From the NCBI GenBank assembly GCA_026785885.1, contig JAJAZC010000213.1:1-37240 (forward strand): DNA of 37,240 nt, read 5' to 3'. The stretch's first letter is position 1. Every line of letters begins with the position of its first letter. Origin of the DNA: Rubrivivax sp. GTDB lineage: Bacteria > Pseudomonadota > Gammaproteobacteria > Burkholderiales > Burkholderiaceae_C. Of this stretch, positions 8,648 to 16,216 are shown one piece after another. Made by a program: the position numbers and the translations under genes. Under the pieces are notes generated by a model that did not search any database, was not told the origin of the DNA, and saw only the letters and a list, made by a program, of their open reading frames with translations.

Positions 8648-10186
8648 ATGAAGCCTGTGAGCCCCTGGCGCTGGATCCCCACGCTGTATTTCGCGCAGGG
8701 CTTGCCCTATGTGGTGGTGATGACGCTCAGCGTCGTCATGTACAAGAACCTCGGCGTCAGCAACACGCTGATCACGCTGTACACGAGCTGGCTGTACCTG
8801 CCCTGGGTCATCAAGCCGCTGTGGAGCCCGCTGGTCGAGCTGCTGGGCGCCAAGCGGCGCTGGATCGTCGGTCTGCAGTTCGCCATCGGCGTGGCTTTTG
8901 CGCTGGTGGCGCTGACGTTGCCGGCGCCGAAGTTCTTGCAGCTGTCGCTGGCGATGTTCTGGCTCATGGCTTTTGCATCGGCCACGCACGACATTGCGGC
9001 CGACGGCTTTTACCTGCTGGCGCTGCCGCAGCGCGCACAGGCCGCTTTCGTCGGCGTGCGCAGCACCTTCTACCGCCTGAGCATGCTGGGCGGGCAGGGC
9101 GGCCTGGTGTACCTGGCCGGCTGGCTGGCCGAGCGCCACGGCAGCGTGGTGCTGGCCTGGAGCTGGGTCTTCGGGCTGCTGGCGGCACTGTTCGCTGCTG
9201 CGGCGCTAGCCCACTTGTGGCTGCTGCCGCGGCCGGTTGCCGACCTGCCGGCGCCGCGGCGCAGCGGTGGCGCGGCCGTCTTCTGGCGCGACTTCTTTGC
9301 CGTCTTCGCGGCCTTCTTTCGCAGGCGCGACATCGGCCGCATCCTGGCCTTTTTGCTGCTGTACCGATTTGCTGAAGCGCAGCTGTTGAAACTGGTGACG
9401 CCGTTTTTGCTGGACGCACGCGCCGACGGTGGCCTGGGCCTGAGCACGCAAGACGTCGGCATCGCCTACGGCACGGTCGGCGTGGCGGCGCTGACGCTGG
9501 GCGGCTTGCTCGGCGGCTGGGTGATTTCGCGCGGCGGTTTGAAGCGGCTGTTGTGGCCGCTGATGATCTGCATGCACGCGCCCAATGTGCTGTTCGTGCT
9601 GCTGGCGCTGTGGCAGCCGCAGAGCCTGTTGATCGTCAGCGCCGCGCTGGCGGTGGAGCAGTTCGGCTACGGCTTCGGCTTCACCGCCTACATGGTGTTC
9701 ATGCTGATGGTGGCCAGCAGTGGGGATGAAGCAGGCGCTGAAGCAGGTGCTCATAAGCGGGCTGGCAATGGCGTCAGCGCGAGCCTGAACGACACGCCGC
9801 AGACCGCTCGACAAACCGCGGCTCCAGCCGTGCAACAAACCGCGCATCAGACGGGGCACGAAACGGGGCATCGGAAGGGGCATCAAACAGGGCATCCAAC
9901 GGGACATCCAACCACGCCTCAAACCGCGGACCCGATCGAGCATCCAACCGCACATCAGACCGAGCATCCGGTCGCCAATCAAACTGCGCATTACGCGCTG
10001 TGCACCGGCTTCATGGCCCTGGGCATGATGCTGCCCGGCATGTGGGCCGGCTGGCTGCAGGACCGGCTGGGCTATGCCGACTTCTTCATCTGGGGCTGCA
10101 TCGCGACGATCCCGTCGTTCATCGCCGCGGCGTTGGTGCGCATCGATCCGCTCTTCGGCCGCCGGACCGAGCAGCCCGCCGGCTGA
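8648..10186 (+). CDS. AmpG/PAT-family MFS transporter with His/Thr-rich repeat loop
   Basis: A 512-aa inner-membrane transporter. The N-terminus WRWIPTLYFAQGLPYVVV and the motif ATHDIAADGFYLLAL (about residues 113-127) place it in the AmpG/PAT branch of the MFS. That branch includes muropeptide permeases and RhtX/FptX-type siderophore transporters. The expected TM segments are present up to about residue 357 and resume at YALCTGFMALGMMLPGMW. Between them is an insert of about 90 residues (358-447) rich in Thr, Gln, Gly, Pro and His with TGH repeats, encoded by degenerate 12-bp repeats. A TTG three codons upstream (8639) is an alternative start; neither has a good ribosome site. Proximity of a TonB receptor makes siderophore or muropeptide import possible. 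Confidence 0.9.
   Translation: MKPVSPWRWIPTLYFAQGLPYVVVMTLSVVMYKNLGVSNTLITLYTSWLYLPWVIKPLWSPLVELLGAKRRWIVGLQFAIGVAFALVALTLPAPKFLQLSLAMFWLMAFASATHDIAADGFYLLALPQRAQAAFVGVRSTFYRLSMLGGQGGLVYLAGWLAERHGSVVLAWSWVFGLLAALFAAAALAHLWLLPRPVADLPAPRRSGGAAVFWRDFFAVFAAFFRRRDIGRILAFLLLYRFAEAQLLKLVTPFLLDARADGGLGLSTQDVGIAYGTVGVAALTLGGLLGGWVISRGGLKRLLWPLMICMHAPNVLFVLLALWQPQSLLIVSAALAVEQFGYGFGFTAYMVFMLMVASSGDEAGAEAGAHKRAGNGVSASLNDTPQTARQTAAPAVQQTAHQTGHETGHRKGHQTGHPTGHPTTPQTADPIEHPTAHQTEHPVANQTAHYALCTGFMALGMMLPGMWAGWLQDRLGYADFFIWGCIATIPSFIAAALVRIDPLFGRRTEQPAG
9720..9990 (+). repeat. In-frame degenerate 12-bp repeat encoding the MFS loop
   Basis: Degenerate repeats of about 12 bp with core CATCAAACAGGG / CATCCAACGGGA, densest at 9855-9925. 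All are in frame inside the second MFS gene and give TGH / EHP / AHQT motifs. They use CAT, CAA, ACA and CCA codons that are uncommon in the rest of the gene. Confidence 0.85.
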
Positions 10187-10267
10187 GCAGCTGAGCAGCT
10201 GAGCAACTGCCTCGGCGCTCGTCGGTCAGCGCTGGTCAATCTGCGCCGGTCAGCCAGCGCTGGTTCA
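10182..10267 (+). repeat. 8-bp repeats seeded at the MFS stop codon
   Basis: Three perfect copies of GCTGAGCA (10182-10205), the first containing the TGA stop of the second MFS gene. They are followed by looser repeats of a GCGCTGGTCA-like unit up to the end of the convergent YidB-like gene. No T-run terminator is visible. Confidence 0.75.
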
Positions 10268-10924
10268 TCAGCGCTTGTTGAGCAGCCCGCTCAACCTGGC
10301 GACCAGCACGCCCGGATCGGGCGGGCCACCGGCAGGGCCTGCAGCGCTGCCCGCATGACCGCCTGCATGACTGCTTGGATGACTGTCGGCACCAAAGTCG
10401 GCACCAAAGTCTGCACCAACGCCTGCTCCACTGCCGCCCCCCAGCATGCCCGACAGGATGCTGCCGATGTCGCCCTGCGGCACCTGGCCTTGTGGCGTCA
10501 GCTTGTCCACCACCTGCGGCGGCAACTGGCTTGGTTGGCTGAGCAGATCGCCCTGGCCCATGCCGAGCCGGCTGGCCATCCCGCTGACCCTGTCCTGCCC
10601 CAACACACCACCGAGCTGCTCGGGCGCGATGGGCTGGTTCTGGCCGGTGCCGACCCAGGAGCCGGCGACGTCACCGAGGCCGCTCTGCTGCATCTTCGCA
10701 ATGAGCCCGCTGAGCCCGCTGAGCCCGCTGAGCCCGCTGAGCCCACCCAGCCCGCCGAGGCCGCCCAGCCCACCCATGCCACCCTGGCCGCCCAGGCTCC
10801 CCAGACCACCGCCCTGCTCGCCCTGGCCCAGCATGCCGATCCGCGCGCCGAGCAGATCGCCGCGGCTGCCGCTGCCGCCTTGCGGTTGACTCGATGCGCC
10901 GATGACGGTGTCGAGCAGACCCAC
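10268..10924 (-). CDS. YidB-like (DUF937) protein with Gly/Leu/Ser repeats
   Basis: A 218-aa cytosolic protein with a GTG start. The N-terminal MGLLDTVIGA and the middle LGGVLGQDRVSGMASRLGM followed by LLSQPSQLPPQVVDKLTPQGQVP fit the DUF937/YidB family, whose function is unknown. E. coli YidB is about 130 aa. The extra length here comes from two low-complexity stretches. One is a Gly-Gly-Leu / Gly-Leu-Ser tract (about residues 42-74) encoded by 9-bp repeats. The other is an Asp-Phe-Gly-Ala / Ser-His-Ala-Gly tract near the C-terminus (about 165-195). It lies downstream of rsmE on the same strand but is separated by a 339-bp repeat-filled spacer. Confidence 0.85.
   Translation of the reverse strand: MGLLDTVIGASSQPQGGSGSRGDLLGARIGMLGQGEQGGGLGSLGGQGGMGGLGGLGGLGGLSGLSGLSGLSGLIAKMQQSGLGDVAGSWVGTGQNQPIAPEQLGGVLGQDRVSGMASRLGMGQGDLLSQPSQLPPQVVDKLTPQGQVPQGDIGSILSGMLGGGSGAGVGADFGADFGADSHPSSHAGGHAGSAAGPAGGPPDPGVLVARLSGLLNKR
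10702..10800 (-). repeat. In-frame 9-bp repeats within the YidB-like gene
   Basis: Consecutive 9-bp units GAGCCCGCT (plus-strand sense, four to five copies, 10702-10743) run into related 9-bp units of the type CAGCCCGCC/GAGGCCGCC. They encode the Gly-Leu-Ser and Gly-Gly-Leu tracts. Confidence 0.85.
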
Positions 10925-11263
10925 GACAACACTCCGGAAGTTGCTGCGGCCGGGCGGCCGCCAGGGCGCGGATTCTGACCGCCGGTTCGGGGGCCTGACA
11001 AGCCCGAGGTCAACGCGCTGGCTTGCAACGTGGGCCGCGGCTGGTGCAGCTGAAAACGAACGGGCCGGCGGTCAAACCTGCGCTCAGGCTGGCGATCCGG
11101 CCTGCAATCCAGCTAGCAATCCAGCTAGCAATCCGGATCACAAACAGGCCTGCAAACAGTCCCACTAACAGTCCCGCAAATAGGCCTGCAATCCGGCCTG
11201 CTATCCGGCCTGCTATCCGGCCTGCAATCAGGCCTGCAATCAGGCCTGCAATCCGGCCTGCAA
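10925..11263. other. 339-bp spacer between rsmE and the YidB-like gene, mostly repeats
   Basis: No gene is supported here. About 190 of the 339 bp (11071-11263) are 12-bp repeats that start at the rsmE stop codon. The remaining part (10925-11070) shows no recognisable element; it probably contains the promoter of the YidB-like gene. Confidence 0.75.
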
Positions 11264-11275
11264 TCACACCTGCGA
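11071..11275 (-). repeat. 12-bp tandem array seeded at the rsmE stop codon
   Basis: About 17 degenerate units of 12 bp, minus-strand consensus GCAGGCCGGATT with variants GCAGGCCTGATT, GCTAGCTGGATT and GCGGGACTGTTA. The first unit is made of the last rsmE codons plus the stop (CAG GTG TGA TTG), so the array grows out of the gene end. Several later units again contain TGA. There are no unique spacers, so it is not a CRISPR array. Confidence 0.9.
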
Positions 11276-12022
11276 CAGCCCCAGCCAAGCCAGCACCGCC
11301 AGCGGCGCAGTCTCGCTGCGCAGCACGCGCGGGCCCAGCGCCACGGCCGTGAAGCCGGCGTGCAGTGCGGCTTGCTCTTCGGCGGGCGTGAAGCCGCCTT
11401 CGGGGCCGCTGAGCGTGATCAGCGCGGCGCCCGTGTCGGTGTCGCTGTGGATAGCGCACCGGGCATCGGGCAGTGCCAGGCGCGGCAGCGGCTGTGCGCT
11501 CGGTGCCAGGCTCAGCAGCCAACGCGTGGCTGTCGACGCACGCGCGGCTTCCTGCAGCCACGGCAGCAGCGCCTGCACCGGCAGCACGGCCGGCACGGCG
11601 GCGCGGCCGCATTGCTCGCAGGCGGCCTGCGCCACCGCTTGCCAGTGCAGGCATTTACGCGCTGCGCGCTCGCCGTTCAGGCGCAGCACCGAGCGCTCGC
11701 TGGTAAGCGGCTGGATCACCGCCACGCCCAGCTCGGTGGCTTTTTCCACCAGCACATCCATGCGCTCGTTGGCCGGCATCACCAGCGCCACGGTCACGGC
11801 CTGCGGCAGCTCGCGCGCCACGGCCTGCGGCGGGCCCAGGCGCACGTCGACGCGGTTGCGGCCCACCGCCAGCACCTGCGCCGGCCAGTCCAGGCCGCTG
11901 CCGTTGAAGAGCCACAGCGCGTCACCCGGCTGCACGCGCCGCACCATGGCGTGGCGGGCGGCGGCCTCAGGCAGTGCCAGATCAGTACCGGCCATCAGCG
12001 GTTGCGCAACGAACAGGCGCAT
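11264..12022 (-). CDS. rsmE: 16S rRNA (uracil-1498-N3)-methyltransferase
   Basis: A 252-aa SPOUT-class methyltransferase that methylates U1498 of 16S rRNA using S-adenosylmethionine. An N-terminal PUA-like domain (MRLFVAQPL..., ARHAMVRRVQPGDALWLFNG) is followed by the knotted SPOUT domain. RsmE hallmarks are LVEKATELGVAVIQPL, SERSV, AACEQCGR, the SAM-binding ITLSGPEGGFTPAEE and the knot LGPRVLRSETAPL. Length matches the family (about 240-250). The ATG at 12022 directly abuts the amidase stop at 12023, so the two genes are almost surely one transcription unit. Confidence 0.97.
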   Translation of the reverse strand: MRLFVAQPLMAGTDLALPEAAARHAMVRRVQPGDALWLFNGSGLDWPAQVLAVGRNRVDVRLGPPQAVARELPQAVTVALVMPANERMDVLVEKATELGVAVIQPLTSERSVLRLNGERAARKCLHWQAVAQAACEQCGRAAVPAVLPVQALLPWLQEAARASTATRWLLSLAPSAQPLPRLALPDARCAIHSDTDTGAALITLSGPEGGFTPAEEQAALHAGFTAVALGPRVLRSETAPLAVLAWLGLSQV

Positions 12023-13444
12023 TCAGCGCAGCGCCGCCTCGGCGGCCAGCGCCAGCGCGGACAGCACGGCGTCGTGCCCGCCGGGCGCGGCGATCATCAA
12101 GCCCACCGGCAGCGCACCGGGCGCGTGGCAGGGCAGCGTGAAAGCGCAGCCGTCGAGGAAGTTGACGACGAAGGTGTTGCGCAGCAGCAGGCCGTTGGCC
12201 TTGAAGAAGGCCGCGTCACTGGCCAACAGCTCGGCGATAGGCGGCGCGACGATCGGCACCGTCGGGCACAGGAAAGCGTCGAAGCCGACGAGCGCGCTGC
12301 GCATGCGTGCGATCCAGTCCTGGCGCCGCTGCAGGATCGTGCGGTGCTCCTGCGCGCTGATGCCGGCGCCCAGCGCAACGCGCTGCGCCACACGCGGGTC
12401 GAAACGCTGGCGCTGCGACTGCATATCAGCCGCATGCGTGGCCCAGGCTTCGATAGCCGACAGGCCGCCCGGCGCATTGATGGCTGCGATCTCGGCCAGC
12501 TCGGCCAGCGGCAACTCGATCAGCTCGGCGCCGGCCGCGGACAGCCGCGTCAACGCGCGGGCGTAGGCACTGGCAACCGCCGGCTCCAGCGCATCCAGCA
12601 GCAGCGTCTGCGGCAATGCCAGGCGGGCGCCTTTCAAGCCGTGCACCAGCCCACGCGCCGGCACGGCCAGTGGCGCGCCGGCCAGCACGCCGTCCAGCAA
12701 CAGGCAATCGGCCACCGTGCGTGCCATTGCACACACGGTGTCCAGCGTCGGGCTGAGCGGAAAAGCGCCGGCCAGCGGCGTGCGCGATTGCGTGTTCTTG
12801 AAGCCGACGATGCCGCACAGCGCAGCCGGGACACGGATCGAGCCGCCGGTGTCCGAGCCCAGCCCAGCCACCGCCAGGCCGAGTGCCACCGACACCGCAC
12901 AGCCCGAAGATGAGCCGCCGGGGATGCGCGCCACCGTGTGGTCTGCGCTGTCTGCGCCTCCAGCACCGCCCACGGGGTTCGCCGGCGTGCCGTGGTGCGG
13001 GTTGATGCCAACGCCCGAGAACGCGAACTCGCTCATGTTGGTCAGGCCGGTGATCGCGGCACCGGCGGCGCGCAGGCGCCGCACGGCCAGCGCATCGGCC
13101 GTGGCGGCAGGACGCCCGGCGCGCAGCACGGAGCCGGCCATCGTCGTGCGGCCTGCAATGTCGTAGAGGTCCTTCACCGACACCGGCAAACCGGCCAGCG
13201 GCGGCAGCGCCGCGCCCTGGGCCTGCAAGCGATCGGCGTGCTGTGCGGTAGCCAGCGCTGCGGCGTCGAAACGCGCGGTGTAGACATGGGCCGCAGCCGG
13301 CTCGTCGCTGCGGGCCAGCGCCGCCTGCATCAGCGCTTCACGGGCACCGGGGCCGCCGTGCCACGTGGCGATGTCAGGCAAGGTCAGCGGGTAGGCAACG
13401 GGGCGAACAGGATGCCTGGGATGGATGGGGCGCGTCGGAACCAT
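12023..13444 (-). CDS. Amidase signature family hydrolase
   Basis: A 473-aa cytosolic amidase with a Ser-cisSer-Lys triad. Visible landmarks are the lysine in GLPVSVKDLYDIAG (about residues 82-95), the Gly/Ser-rich GGSSSGCAVSVALGLA and the nucleophile loop LGSDTGGSIRVPAALCG. The family includes GatA, allophanate hydrolase AtzF and assorted amidases. The solitary form, without gatB or gatC, argues against tRNA amidation. The open frame reaches 13525, but the ATG at 13444 gives a natural N-terminus and leaves room for a promoter divergent from amt. Its stop abuts the rsmE start with no gap. Substrate unknown; proximity to an ammonium transporter is suggestive but not evidence of a shared pathway. 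Confidence 0.92.
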   Translation of the reverse strand: MVPTRPIHPRHPVRPVAYPLTLPDIATWHGGPGAREALMQAALARSDEPAAAHVYTARFDAAALATAQHADRLQAQGAALPPLAGLPVSVKDLYDIAGRTTMAGSVLRAGRPAATADALAVRRLRAAGAAITGLTNMSEFAFSGVGINPHHGTPANPVGGAGGADSADHTVARIPGGSSSGCAVSVALGLAVAGLGSDTGGSIRVPAALCGIVGFKNTQSRTPLAGAFPLSPTLDTVCAMARTVADCLLLDGVLAGAPLAVPARGLVHGLKGARLALPQTLLLDALEPAVASAYARALTRLSAAGAELIELPLAELAEIAAINAPGGLSAIEAWATHAADMQSQRQRFDPRVAQRVALGAGISAQEHRTILQRRQDWIARMRSALVGFDAFLCPTVPIVAPPIAELLASDAAFFKANGLLLRNTFVVNFLDGCAFTLPCHAPGALPVGLMIAAPGGHDAVLSALALAAEAALR

Positions 13445-13556
13445 GCCCGCATTCTGCCGAGCGCACGGCGGGCTGACGAGAAGCGCAGCAAACGTGGCGG
13501 ATACCTCACCCGGCAACACGAGCAATTAGTTACGCTCGACTTTTCACATCCAGTCA

Positions 13557-14990
13557 ATGGCCGCCATGCAAGACAGAACACACATGCGCCCCGCGCCGCC
13601 GCCGCATCCAACCCAGGTGTTCCCGGCACCGCTGGACTGCGGCGTTAGTCCCCGGCCGGGCCTTGCCTTCGGCCGGCCGGGCTTGGCTGCGCTGCTGCTG
13701 GCCGGCGTGACGTTTTCTGCCCAGGCTCAGGCCCAGGTTGCTGTTGCTGCCGCTGTCACTACAGCCCCCGCCATCAGCGGCGCCAACACGGCGTGGATGC
13801 TGATCTGCACCGTGCTCGTGATGATGATGACGATGCCGGGGATCATGCTGTTCTACGGCGGCATGCTGCGCACCAAGAACGCGCTGTCCATCGTCGCGCA
13901 CACAGTGGCCGCGGCTGCGGTGGTCACGCTGATGTGGGCCTTGATCGGCTATTCGTTGGCCTTCACGCCTGGGGACGGCTCATTCACCGGCCTGATCGGC
14001 GGCTTGACGCGCGTCGTAGGCAACGGGCTCCTGGGCAGCGGCGCCGGCGTCCACCCGAGCGCGGCGACGGTGCCGGAGTCGGCCTTTTTCATGTTCCAGC
14101 TGGCCTTTGCCATCATCACCTTTGCGATCATTCTGGGCGCCACGGCCGAGCGCATGCGCCTGGGCATCACGGTGGTCTTCGCCGCGCTGTGGACCGTGCT
14201 GGTTTACGCGCCGGTGGCGCACTGGGTCTGGCATCCCACGGGCTGGTTGGCGGCCATGGGCCACATGGACTTCGCCGGCGGCACCGTGGTGCACATTGCC
14301 TCCGGCGCCAGCGCGCTGGTGGCGGCCTGGGTGCTGGGGCCGCGCGCGGGCTTCGGCCGCACGCCGATGGTGCCGCACAACCTGATGATCACGGTGCTGG
14401 GCGGCGGGCTGTTGTGGGCCGGCTGGTTCGGCTTCAACGCCGGCTCGGCTTTCGAGGCCAGCGGCCGCGCCGCCGGCGCGCTGCTGGCGACGCAGGTCGG
14501 CGCCTGCGCCGGCGCGGCGGTGTGGGGCGTGTGCGAGTACATCCGCCGCGGTCAGTGGAGCGTGCTGGGCACGGTCAGCGGCGCCATCGCCGGGCTGATC
14601 GCCATCACGCCGGCATCGGGTTTCGTCGACATTGCCGGCGCCATGGCCATCGGCGGCACGGCCGGTTTGCTGTGCTTGGGCGCGGTCGTGGTATTCAAGG
14701 CCCGCACCGGCATCGACGATGCGCTGGACGTCTTTGCGCTGCATGGCGTGGGCGGGCTGGTGGGCACGGTGCTGACGCCAGTGTTCGCCGTGGCCGCCAT
14801 CGCGCCCATCACCGCCACCGTCTGGACCAACGTACTCGGCGGCCTGGCAGTCATGGCGTATGCAGGCGGCGCCACCTGGTTGATCCTGCGCTGCATCGGC
14901 CTGTTCACCAGCCTGCGCGTGAAGGCTGAGCACGAAAGTGTCGGGCTGGACATTTCAGAGCACGGCGAGATGCTGTCGCCTGGCGCTTGA
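13557..14990 (+). CDS. amt: Ammonium transporter Amt
   Basis: A 477-aa inner-membrane ammonium channel of the Amt/Rh family, with 11 TM segments after an N-terminal signal-like segment (LAALLLAGVTFSAQAQAQ). Conserved elements include GGMLRTKN, Asp238 in MDFAGG and the pore twin histidines His246 (VVHIASG) and His396 (LHGVGG). Phe-gate regions FMFQLAFAI and WFGFNAGSA are also present. In-frame ATGs at 13566 and 13584 are alternative starts; the one at 13557 is not preceded by a strong ribosome site. No glnK gene, the usual partner, is adjacent. Instead a small unknown gene follows within 2 bp. The C-terminal tail VKAEHESVGLDISEHGE matches the cytosolic end of bacterial Amt proteins. Confidence 0.96.
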   Translation: MAAMQDRTHMRPAPPPHPTQVFPAPLDCGVSPRPGLAFGRPGLAALLLAGVTFSAQAQAQVAVAAAVTTAPAISGANTAWMLICTVLVMMMTMPGIMLFYGGMLRTKNALSIVAHTVAAAAVVTLMWALIGYSLAFTPGDGSFTGLIGGLTRVVGNGLLGSGAGVHPSAATVPESAFFMFQLAFAIITFAIILGATAERMRLGITVVFAALWTVLVYAPVAHWVWHPTGWLAAMGHMDFAGGTVVHIASGASALVAAWVLGPRAGFGRTPMVPHNLMITVLGGGLLWAGWFGFNAGSAFEASGRAAGALLATQVGACAGAAVWGVCEYIRRGQWSVLGTVSGAIAGLIAITPASGFVDIAGAMAIGGTAGLLCLGAVVVFKARTGIDDALDVFALHGVGGLVGTVLTPVFAVAAIAPITATVWTNVLGGLAVMAYAGGATWLILRCIGLFTSLRVKAEHESVGLDISEHGEMLSPGA

Positions 14991-14991
14991 C

Positions 14992-15384
14992 GTGAGCGGC
15001 AGCAGTATGGGTTTGCCGCCGGACGCTTCGGTGCTGAACTACGTCGTGCGCATGGTCGTGCCGATGCGGCGTGAGTTCGGCCGCTCGCTGGACGTGCAGC
15101 TGTTCATGCGCGACGCGGGCTATGCACAAACGGTGCTGGACGAAGCCGCCTCCAGCGGCGACGTGCGGTTGCGCGAGCACGCCGCCTACGTGCGCCGCCG
15201 CCTGGGCGGTGCGCGCGACGCCGACCCGCCGAAGGCCGGGCCGACAGCAGCAACCGCGACGGCTGTAACGGCAGCCGCAGCTCCGGCGCCTGCTGCACCG
15301 GCGGCACGGCCAGACGCAAGCCAGCCGACCGCTGACGAGCTGCGTGCCCGCATGCTCAAGAAGTACACCGGCGGCCTGCGCTGA
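14992..15384 (+). CDS. Small conserved-looking hypothetical protein downstream of amt
   Basis: A 130-aa product if started at GTG 14992, two bases after the amt stop, or 125 aa from ATG 15007. The N-terminal 70 residues are ordered in character (VLNYVVRMVVPMRREFG, LDVQLFMRDAGYAQTVLDEA, LREHAAYVRRRLG), predicted mostly helical. An Ala/Pro/Thr-rich linker (about residues 80-112) follows, then a short charged C-terminus ADELRARMLKKYTGGLR. No family is recognised and no membrane segment is seen. Its position directly behind amt suggests co-transcription; I do not assign a function. Confidence 0.65.
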   Translation: MSGSSMGLPPDASVLNYVVRMVVPMRREFGRSLDVQLFMRDAGYAQTVLDEAASSGDVRLREHAAYVRRRLGGARDADPPKAGPTAATATAVTAAAAPAPAAPAARPDASQPTADELRARMLKKYTGGLR

Positions 15385-15396
15385 ACGCCGGCGTTA

Positions 15397-15421
15397 GCGG
15401 CCCGATGACGAAACGGGCCGC
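15397..15421. terminator. Hairpin between convergent genes
   Basis: A perfect 8-bp inverted repeat, GCGGCCCG and CGGGCCGC with a 9-nt loop, lies between the end of the amt-operon ORF (15384) and the end of the PIN toxin gene (15437). There is no T run on either strand, so termination function is only suggested by position. Confidence 0.4.
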
Positions 15422-15436
15422 GCCGTCGCGGCGGCT

Positions 15437-15883
15437 TCAGCCCAGCAGCGCCAGCTCGAAGCGCTTGCGGCCGTGGATGCGGTAGACGCTGAAGTCGGCC
15501 ACGTTCAGCGTCGCGATGTGCTGGGCGCCGGTGGTTTCGGCCAGCCACACCAATTCCAGGTCGGCCCAGTCGGGGTCGCAGTCGCGGTATTCGTCGAACA
15601 GCGTGGCCATGCGGGCGTGGCCGGTGGCGTCTGGCGTGTGCACCTGCAGGACACCGCGGGCCGCTAGGCCAGCCAGCTCCGCGCGCAGCCGCGGCGGCAG
15701 GAAAAGCGCGGTCTCGCACAACACCGATGGCACCGTGATCAGCGCCGCGTGGGTGCTGGCCATCCAGGTACAGGCCGCGTCGTGGTGTTTGTCCAGGCGG
15801 TCGAATAGCGCCACCAGAACACCGGTGTCCACCAGCACCCGCGCCGCCGTGCCGGCCGGCACTTTGACACGGCTGGGTGTCAC
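15437..15883 (-). CDS. PIN-domain toxin, VapC type
   Basis: A 148-aa PIN-domain protein, predicted Mg2+-dependent RNase. The catalytic acids are visible: Asp19 in VLVDTGVLVALFD, Glu57 in LCETALFL, Asp108 in ADLELVWLAE and Asp130 in LNVADFSVYR. It starts with GTG at 15883, overlapping the antitoxin stop as GTGA, so the two are translationally coupled. A longer-than-usual N-terminus (TPSRVKVPAGTAAR) precedes the first strand. It is convergent with the amt operon. Toxin function is inferred from domain and pairing. Confidence 0.88.
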   Translation of the reverse strand: MTPSRVKVPAGTAARVLVDTGVLVALFDRLDKHHDAACTWMASTHAALITVPSVLCETALFLPPRLRAELAGLAARGVLQVHTPDATGHARMATLFDEYRDCDPDWADLELVWLAETTGAQHIATLNVADFSVYRIHGRKRFELALLG

Positions 15884-16206
15884 GCCTTGCGGCGGGGCAG
15901 CCCGGCTGCCATGCGCGCCCGCACTGCCGCCTTGTCGGCGCCCTGGCCGCCCGCCACCGCACCGATCAGGCCCGCCGCGGCAAAGGCGGTGAAGTTGGGG
16001 CTGGGCCGGGGCTGGGCCAAAGCTGTCCGGCTGGTCTTGCCGCCCTTGCCGCCCTTGCCGCCCTTGCCGCCCTTCAGCGCCGGCTGGCTCAGCAAATACA
16101 CCGCCAGCGATTCCTGCACCACCAGGCTCTTGCTGGCACCCGTGTCCAGACAGTAGCGGTCCAGGGCGGCTTGCAGCGTGTCGTCAAGGCGCACGGTGAG
16201 CGTCAT
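15880..16206 (-). CDS. CopG/RHH-type antitoxin with Gly-Gly-Lys repeat linker
   Basis: A 108-aa protein starting MTLTVRLDDTLQAALDRYC, a ribbon-helix-helix DNA-binding domain (residues 1-45) of the CopG/CDD type. Its C-terminal part should neutralise the PIN toxin encoded next. Between the two parts is a four-fold Gly-Gly-Lys tract (about residues 45-57) encoded by perfect 9-bp repeats. The ATG at 16206 is chosen over the longer frame to 16245 because the RHH motif begins there and a promoter-like pair lies just upstream. The gap to pntB is 53 bp on the same strand. Confidence 0.85.
   Translation of the reverse strand: MTLTVRLDDTLQAALDRYCLDTGASKSLVVQESLAVYLLSQPALKGGKGGKGGKGGKTSRTALAQPRPSPNFTAFAAAGLIGAVAGGQGADKAAVRARMAAGLPRRKA
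16036..16074 (-). repeat. 9-bp perfect repeats encoding GGK in the antitoxin
   Basis: Four essentially identical copies of TTGCCGCCC (plus-strand sense) within the antitoxin gene. A change in copy number keeps the reading frame and alters linker length between DNA-binding and toxin-binding parts. Confidence 0.88.
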
Positions 16207-16216
16207 GGCGGGCCCC

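Noticed and set aside
11071-11275. CRISPR array
   Set aside because: Units are 12 bp, contiguous and degenerate, without unique spacers, and no cas gene is near.
11360-12913. 517-aa plus-strand open frame opposite rsmE and the amidase
   Set aside because: It spans two clear minus-strand genes and has a low-complexity Arg/Gln/His composition typical of shadow frames.
15997-16002. Promoter-like hexamers elsewhere (for example before uvrA, ssb and amt)
   Set aside because: I examined these upstream regions, but no pair had both correct spacing and adequate consensus match, so none is annotated.
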